Assembly: GCA_000507305.1 (NCBI GenBank)
Contig: DF239958.1
Location: forward strand, 29,783-93,782
Direction: 5' to 3'
Length of the DNA stretch: 64,000 bases
DNA from: Breviolum minutum Mf 1.05b.01
Lineage: Eukaryota; Sar; Dinophyceae; Suessiales; Symbiodiniaceae
The position numbers were made by a program, and so were the translations under genes. Shown piece after piece: positions 59,456 to 64,000 of the stretch (position 1 is its first letter; the number at the start of each line of letters is the position of its first letter). The notes beneath the pieces were generated by a model. It was given only the letters and a program-made list of their open reading frames with translations. It was not told where the DNA came from and ran no database searches.

Positions 59456-59938
59456 TTAGCCAATGGACCCTGGAGATAAAAGTTTGAACTTTATTTTCCC
59501 TAGTAAACAAAGTTTAGCCATTGGCCAAGTAAGGAGGTTTGGAAGTTTCCATTTTCCCATTTTCTGTTGCGGTTCTCCTGGATCTATGACCTCCTCCGAA
59601 GACCTGCCGGGGTCGTAGATTTCCACGGAACTCGGCTTGCCAAACTTGACCAAAACAGAACCTTCCGCACCTGGAGGCGGTATACAACGCACGCTTCCTG
59701 GCAGCAGCTGTAGGGGTTTGTTGTGGTCATACTGTTGATGGTTCAGAAATCCGGCGAGCACCACCTGAGATGTATGAAACCCTGTAAATAACGGTAGATT
59801 CTCGAGATCAAGTGCAGGATTTCTTCCAACACCAGAAAAGGATGCGTACAGCATGTCGTCAACTGGCAGAATAGATTTGTCCAACATCATTTTCCCAGAA
59901 TGTTTCGCTTTGTCAAAATCTAATTTGAATGGGGCCAT
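59456..59938 (-). CDS. Small basic protein with a hairpin-element intron
   Basis: It starts at ATG 59,938 (MAPFKLDFDKAKHSGKMMLD, then SILPVDDMLYASF). Exons 59,938-59,833, 59,707-59,671 (ARKRALYTAS) and 59,603-59,456 (SSEEVIDPGEPQQKMGKWKL) join in phase, giving about 96 residues ending at TAA/TGA-type stop at 59,456. The first intron (125 nt) is almost entirely an F4 element. The frame is also open straight through, so retention would give a 160-residue product containing element-encoded sequence. Function unknown. Confidence 0.55.
   Translation of the reverse strand: MAPFKLDFDKAKHSGKMMLDKSILPVDDMLYASFSGVGRNPALDLENLPLFTGFHTSQVVLAGFLNHQQYDHNKPLQLLPGSVRCIPPPGAEGSVLVKFGKPSSVEIYDPGRSSEEVIDPGEPQQKMGKWKLPNLLTWPMAKLCLLGKIKFKLLSPGSIG
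59730..59833. mobile_element. F4 element forming an intron
   Basis: Actgttgatggttcagaaatcc and gcaggatttcttccaac are the ends, with core gatgtatgaaaccctgtaaataacgg. The donor G/GTGTTGG lies in its right terminal repeat, and the acceptor ccctacag is about 20 bp past its left end. Confidence 0.75.
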
Positions 59939-60192
59939 CTTTCATCAGGAAGAATTAATGAGAAAACACATTCATCACTATGTTGGAATGCTACTTGATG
60001 CAATCCATTCTTGTTGACTTCTCCAACTAAAAACGCACATGATTCATGATTGTTGAAGATTTGCTATCTTGTTGCCAGAAACCAAGCAGTAAAAACCGAA
60101 CAACCCTGAGCACCACCAGGTTTCCAGGTCCTTGCCTCCAATTCGCGACCCGTTCCACCGAGGCGTAATCGCTTGGCACACAGCCATGGTCA

Positions 60193-60737
60193 CCTGATCA
60201 ATCCAAATCGTATGCAAACCAACCCTGACAATCACTGAAATGAAAAGCCAACCACATTGAAAAAACCACAAAATCTGAACAGAAGATTCTGAAATTCATT
60301 GGAATTTATTTAAATCTGCCCTACCTCTTCAACAGCAATTTCCTTCACTGTCAAGACAACGGCGGTAGTTCCAACAAAAGTTACCCCCATGTTGCAGGTT
60401 GGTCAGGACGTCATCCCCTCCCAACAGTCTCACCTGGAGAAGGCATCACCGCTGCACTGAGCAGCATCTTCAACTCTTCAGGAGGCAGCAATCTGCATCG
60501 CTTCCGCAGGTGTAGCACCTTTCATCCAGCTGGAAATGAATGGATCAACGGAACTATACACTATTTTGAAATCATCAAGGAAGTGAGTGGCATCTTTATA
60601 TAATATTGAAGTATCTGTGATAAATATACATATAATTTTAGATAGTTGACAGTACACACCTACATGCAGGCTTTTGGCTCGTAACTGACGATCGTCTACT
60701 GGGATGGTCACACCAAAGTAGTCCATTGTCCATCGAA
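60193..60737 (-). CDS. Unknown gene, three exons
   Basis: Exons 60,737-60,664 (tttttgttattttgcggag; RWTMDYFGVTIPVDDRQLRA), 60,518-60,434 (LRKRCRLLPPEELKMLLSAA, GTGAGA donor) and 60,234-about 60,193 (ggcttttcatttcag; VRVGLHTIWIDQ, GTGACC donor) chain in phase. The last frame stays open to 60,044. Two alternative frames cover the second exon, one of them Cys-rich. Family unknown. Confidence 0.55.
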
Positions 60738-61334
60738 CTCCGCAAAATAACAAAAATCAACACTTCGAAATTCGAAAGCATGGATTCCACAGAATTTCAT
60801 GAATTTTGAGGATCCCATCATCATCCCCACCATCTAAAAAGGCAAAATGAGATTGATTACAGAGGTTCCTCATCTCATGGGGGGTCAAGTTGCCGACTCA
60901 TATTTCACGGCTGTGCCTCCATCTCATCATGGGCTTCAATAGCAGCATGTAACAGACCTCATCCCAGTTTTGGTTCAGCATCCAAACATCCAGGTTTTTT
61001 CGGGGAGGATACAAACATCATATTTGCATATATATATATATATATACATATATACCGTATTATACACACCTTATTGTATGTCTGTATAGAAACATGATGC
61101 GTGAAATCCTATCTTAACATGGCTATTCATGCATGGTTTTGTGGTGGGAGATGCGTAGTCTTGATTCCCCATAGTCCAACCTCTTGAAACCTCTGAGGAT
61201 GCAGCTCCTCATCGTCACAGTCCTTAAAAAGCGGCCGCAACACGGTGGTTTGATGTATGAAATCTCAACGATTTTTCTGGATCTTCCATGGCTGAAAGTA
61301 GAGTTACTTACAGGGCTCAGAGTTCAGAAATTCA

Positions 61335-61831
61335 TCAAAGTTTAAGATATGGACAAAAAATGACAAAAATGTCATCTAAAGACTTGCTGCTCCGAGTTGC
61401 GATTTGAAAAGAGGCCAGAAGTGGCTCCAGAAAATGTCTTTTCCACAGTGTCCTGGCAGCATAGGTCATGGTTGGACAACCGTGGTTATTCAGTTTGCGG
61501 TGGAGCGGGGGTATGATTGAAGGTTTAGGGGCAGGTCTGTGTTGAACCTTGATAGGTGAGGTGTGAACTTGCCGGCCAGCTTTCCTGGGCACGCTTCTCT
61601 GATACTGGGTCCTAACCCAGACCAGGATGCTAAGCAGCACAGTCGAAAACGCATGTTTTCCTCGTTGGGCCCTCGAAAAAAAAACTGCGAAGATTCCCCG
61701 CAGTCGATGGACTTGCCGCAAGTGATAGGTGAGGCGTTTGTGCTGCAAAATCTGGGCCGGCAGCTATGGCTGTCTTGTGCAGCTATGGCAAAACCAACGG
61801 TTGGGGAGAGGAACCAATTGAACCGATGCAA
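61335..61831 (-). CDS. Coding-like region, frame and exons unresolved
   Basis: After ggcccagattttgcag/c, one frame reads HKRLTYHLRQVHRLRGIFAV then KHAFSTVLLSILV, while another, from a ttttttttttcgag/g-type acceptor, reads NMRFRLCCLASWSGLGPS. A further block (61,370-61,470) reads TLWKRHFLEPLLASFQIA. All are protein-like, so I cannot choose. The first could include a hydrophobic segment. Confidence 0.35.
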
Positions 61832-62196
61832 CTCACAGCAGATTGGGAGGGCTGCTGTACTGTACCTTCTGGTCGTAGCCTAGGCTGGCGAAAAAACAAG
61901 CTTGGGGCTTTTAAAGGCTGCGACTGACATGCTGGACGAAGGCCCTGGGAATTTCCAATTCAAGGGCTGAGCTGACTTCTCACTTCTCTCCACTGGGGTG
62001 CTTCAGTGCTTCGGCATCCCATCCCTCCACTTTCGGACTCTCAGAGATGTCAGCAGGGAATTATCTTTCGGAAACTTCTAGTTTGATTGTTTGGAACGGC
62101 GCCGGAGTTTGTTTTCCCCTGCCGTCGGCTGCAGGTTTTTTTCCTCCCGTCGGCTGAAGGATTTTCTTGTTTTCTCTAGGTGTTGAACGATTTTAT
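61832..62196. other. Unassigned stretch
   Basis: No supported exon. Two ccgtcggctg.agg phrases near 62,120-62,160 form a short direct repeat just before the minisatellite. Confidence 0.4.
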
Positions 62197-62500
62197 CGAT
62201 TTAATAGGAATTGTAGCATTTCGTCGATTTTCAATAGGACTCTAATAGGAATTCTGGCATTTCGCCGGTTTATCACAAGAATTTTAATAAGAATCGTCGA
62301 ATTTCAGCGATTTGAAGAGAGTTTTAATAGAAATCCCAAATTTCATCGGTTTTCCAGAGGATTCTAACACGAATTACAGGGATTCGTCGATTTTCAATAG
62401 GATTTAATAGGAATTCTGGCATTTCGTTGATTTGTTCTAATAAGATTTTAATAAGAAGCCTCGAATTTCATCGATTTGAATCAGACTTGTGTAAGAAACC
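62197..62500. repeat. Degenerate 41-bp minisatellite, about 8 units
   Basis: Units beginning taataggaatt and containing catttcgtcgattt start near 62,202, 62,243, 62,285, 62,325, 62,365, 62,405, 62,449 and 62,490. Because the period (40-44) is not a multiple of three, it is unlikely to code. Confidence 0.85.
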
Positions 62501-62565
62501 TAGGATTTCTCTCTTTCAGCCCACACCCCTTGAGCCGGCACCCCTTCAGCCGACACGCCCGTTTG

Positions 62566-62586
62566 GAACCCTAAACCCTAAACCCC
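62566..62586. repeat. Telomere-like (CCCTAAA) interstitial repeat
   Basis: Two and a half units of ccctaaa, the plant/dinoflagellate type telomere unit, adjoining the minisatellite. Confidence 0.6.
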
Positions 62587-62657
62587 CTGTTTTTGGAAGG
62601 ACAGAATTTCAGGAGGGCTCTGAAAAAGGCACCTCCCCCACATACCTTGGATGGGTT

Positions 62658-62779
62658 TTACAGTCCTTGTCGACAGGTGAAGTGCACAAAATGTTTTTGA
62701 TCAAAGCTCTGCGAAAGCCGGTGGCCATCGATCTCGATCATGAAGTAGCCGCCTGCACTACAAATGTCCAAGACTGGAT
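62658..62779 (-). CDS. Probable terminal exon
   Basis: Following ctttattgtcaatctgcag/a, the frame reads VLDICSAGGYFMIEIDGHRL, then SFDQKHFVHFTCRQG to a TAA. An upstream acceptor (tggttttcag/g) and another frame are alternatives. Family unknown. Confidence 0.5.
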
Positions 62780-62929
62780 CTGCAGATTGACAATAAAGAA
62801 CATCAGACCCTGAAAACCACCAAAAACCACGCGAAACCAAACGAAAGTATAATCATAGATGTAATATGTATTTATATATATATATATACATCATAAATTG
62901 TATATAAATATATACTCACGTATTTTGAA

Positions 62930-63350
62930 TCAAGCATGTACGAGACCAACCCCCCAAAAAAGCCACTCTGCCATCTCCTTCCCTCCGTGCCACACTTGGA
63001 CGCCCAACCTGTATCTTTCATGGCATTCATGGTGAAGTCGTCCATTGCTTGAATCTGAAGCAAATGCCAAGCGGCCAAGCAGGTCTTCTTTCATTGTTAC
63101 TTTCACCAAGCCAAGAAAAATCTGACACCTTCTGGAATCCTTTGGTCCCAATCTTTCCTTTTCTGAGTTCCAGGTGGAAAAGACAATTGACCACCACACA
63201 ACAACCACAACTCTGTCCCACGTACTAGCCGCACGAGCTACCTGAATTTCCTATAGCTTTGCAGCGTTGGCACCTCAATTTCCAGTTTAAATTCTCGGCC
63301 ATGCTGGTCCTCGGATCAACTGGAAGTTTGTATTGGATGCGGAGGGTGGC
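62930..63350 (-). CDS. Unknown protein, three exons
   Basis: Exons 63,350-63,242 (tttttccattttag; RIQYKLPVDPRTSMAENLNW, then LRCQRCKAIGN), 63,212-63,129 (WLLCGGQLSFPPGTQKRKDW) and 63,054-62,930 (GRLHHECHERYRLGVQVWHG, TGA) join in phase. CxxC in the first and Cys/His in the last may bind metal. A rival frame across the last exon (AMDDFTMNAMKDTGWASKCG) ends at a perfect GTGAGT donor at 62,920 and would join a different upstream acceptor. Confidence 0.55.
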
Positions 63351-63495
63351 CTAAAATGGAAAAACATATTGAAACGCATTGCTGCGCCGTAATATTTAGT
63401 GGACTGCTCTTTTGGGTTCTTGAAATCTTCAGAACTATTCAGACAGTATCTGTCCACGTCTTCAATGATGTATATCCAGCTCCTAGTGACATCTA

Positions 63496-63604
63496 CATGG
63501 GTGTTTCCACAAATAGTGGTACCCCAAAATGGATGGTTTATAATGGAAAACCCTATTAAAATGGATGATTTGGGGGTACCCCTATTTTTGGAAATACCCA
63601 TATA
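63496..63604. mobile_element. F2 hairpin element
   Basis: Ends atgggtgtttccac and tggaaatacccat, inner gtggtacccc / gggggtacccc. Core (aaaatggatggtttataatgg) is inverted relative to the 40,176 copy. Confidence 0.85.
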
Positions 63605-63672
63605 GTAACTAACAAACTACCTCTTTCTTTACCCGGTTGGTCTATCCTTTATCTATCTACTTGTTTCGGTAG

Positions 63673-63767
63673 CTACTTAGAAGCAGCTGCCACATGCCGA
63701 TCCCAACCACCCCCAGGACACTCCTGCCATCCTTCAGATATCAACTCCAAGGTATCGCTGATCTCAC
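63673..63767 (-). CDS. Terminal exon of an upstream gene
   Basis: After catttctcacccccccag/g-type acceptor, the only open frame reads EISDTLELISEGWQECPGGG, then WDRHVAAASK and a TAG. Acidic, soluble C-terminus. The rest of the gene lies to the right and may extend beyond the window. Confidence 0.65.
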
Positions 63768-63887
63768 CTGGGGGGTGAGAAATGATCTGAACTACAAATC
63801 TTTGGGAAAAATACAATTCATCTTGTCCATGGCAATATGTATATATATATATATAACATGTATACTATGTATGTATATATATATATA

Positions 63888-63992
63888 CTAGTTGGTGGTT
63901 TACAAACCCAATTGAAAGATATGCTCGTCAAATTTTTATCATCTCCCCAGGTAGGGGTGAATTTTGTAAAAAGATATTTGAAACCACGACCT
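63888..63992. mobile_element. F1 element near the window end
   Basis: Ctagttggtggttta, gatatgctcgtcaaattt and tttgaaaccacgac in order. The right terminal ctag is altered. Confidence 0.65.
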
Positions 63993-64000
63993 TGTATATA

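Noticed and set aside
1..64000. rRNA, tRNA, spliced-leader RNA and CRISPR arrays
   Set aside because: I looked for telltale sequences (spliced-leader tail, T-loop-like ggttcgaatcc, spaced identical repeats) and found none. Microsatellites explain all regular repeats. A covariance-model scan would be decisive.

Overview
This window looks like nuclear DNA of a dinoflagellate, most likely of the Symbiodiniaceae type. The clues are moderately AT-rich sequence with many microsatellites, a block of TTTAGGG-type telomere-like repeats, and genes cut into many short exons (mostly 30-250 nt). Acceptors are often AG followed by G, and some introns use GC donors. Every exon I could support is on the minus strand. 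One-way gene blocks of this kind are typical of dinoflagellates. The lineage call is inference: no rRNA, spliced-leader or organelle marker was found.

Exons were found by eye, by chaining open frames through GT/GC-AG splice sites with matching codon phase. Exon edges with strong splice signals and matched phases are fairly secure. Frames of isolated exons are less secure because GC-richer exons are often open in two or three frames. Most predicted proteins resemble nothing I can name.

Layout, left to right. 0-8 kb: repeats and a few weak exons. 8-9.5 kb: a Cys-rich protein gene (8,022-8,639). 12-23.6 kb: a run of unknown genes (15.5-16.2, 16.9-18.5, 18.7-20.0, 20.45, 21.4-22.75 and 23.1-23.6 kb). 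24.7-27.5 kb: scattered exons, including a clear 3' end at 25,828. 27.6-29.7 kb: mostly non-coding, with a repeated 42-bp motif. 29.7-34.6 kb: the best gene, a large GTPase of the GBP/dynamin type joined to an HSP20-like domain and then a Hint-like segment. 36.2-38.7 kb: an unknown gene, then a pentatricopeptide-repeat (PPR) gene end. 39-41 kb: dense hairpin elements. 41.3-42.2 kb: a PARP-like ADP-ribosyltransferase. 42.7-46.1 kb: three unknown genes, one with its start codon. 46.9-51.6 kb: several gene fragments. 52.1-55.2 kb: an eight-exon helical protein broken by an assembly gap. 55.6-63.8 kb: more unknown genes, one with a hairpin element acting as an intron.

Several families of 80-150-bp hairpin elements (MITE-like, non-autonomous) recur across the window. 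I label the main ones F1-F4. Many lie inside introns, and one F4 copy makes up almost a whole intron. No operon-like or pathway link between the genes is visible.
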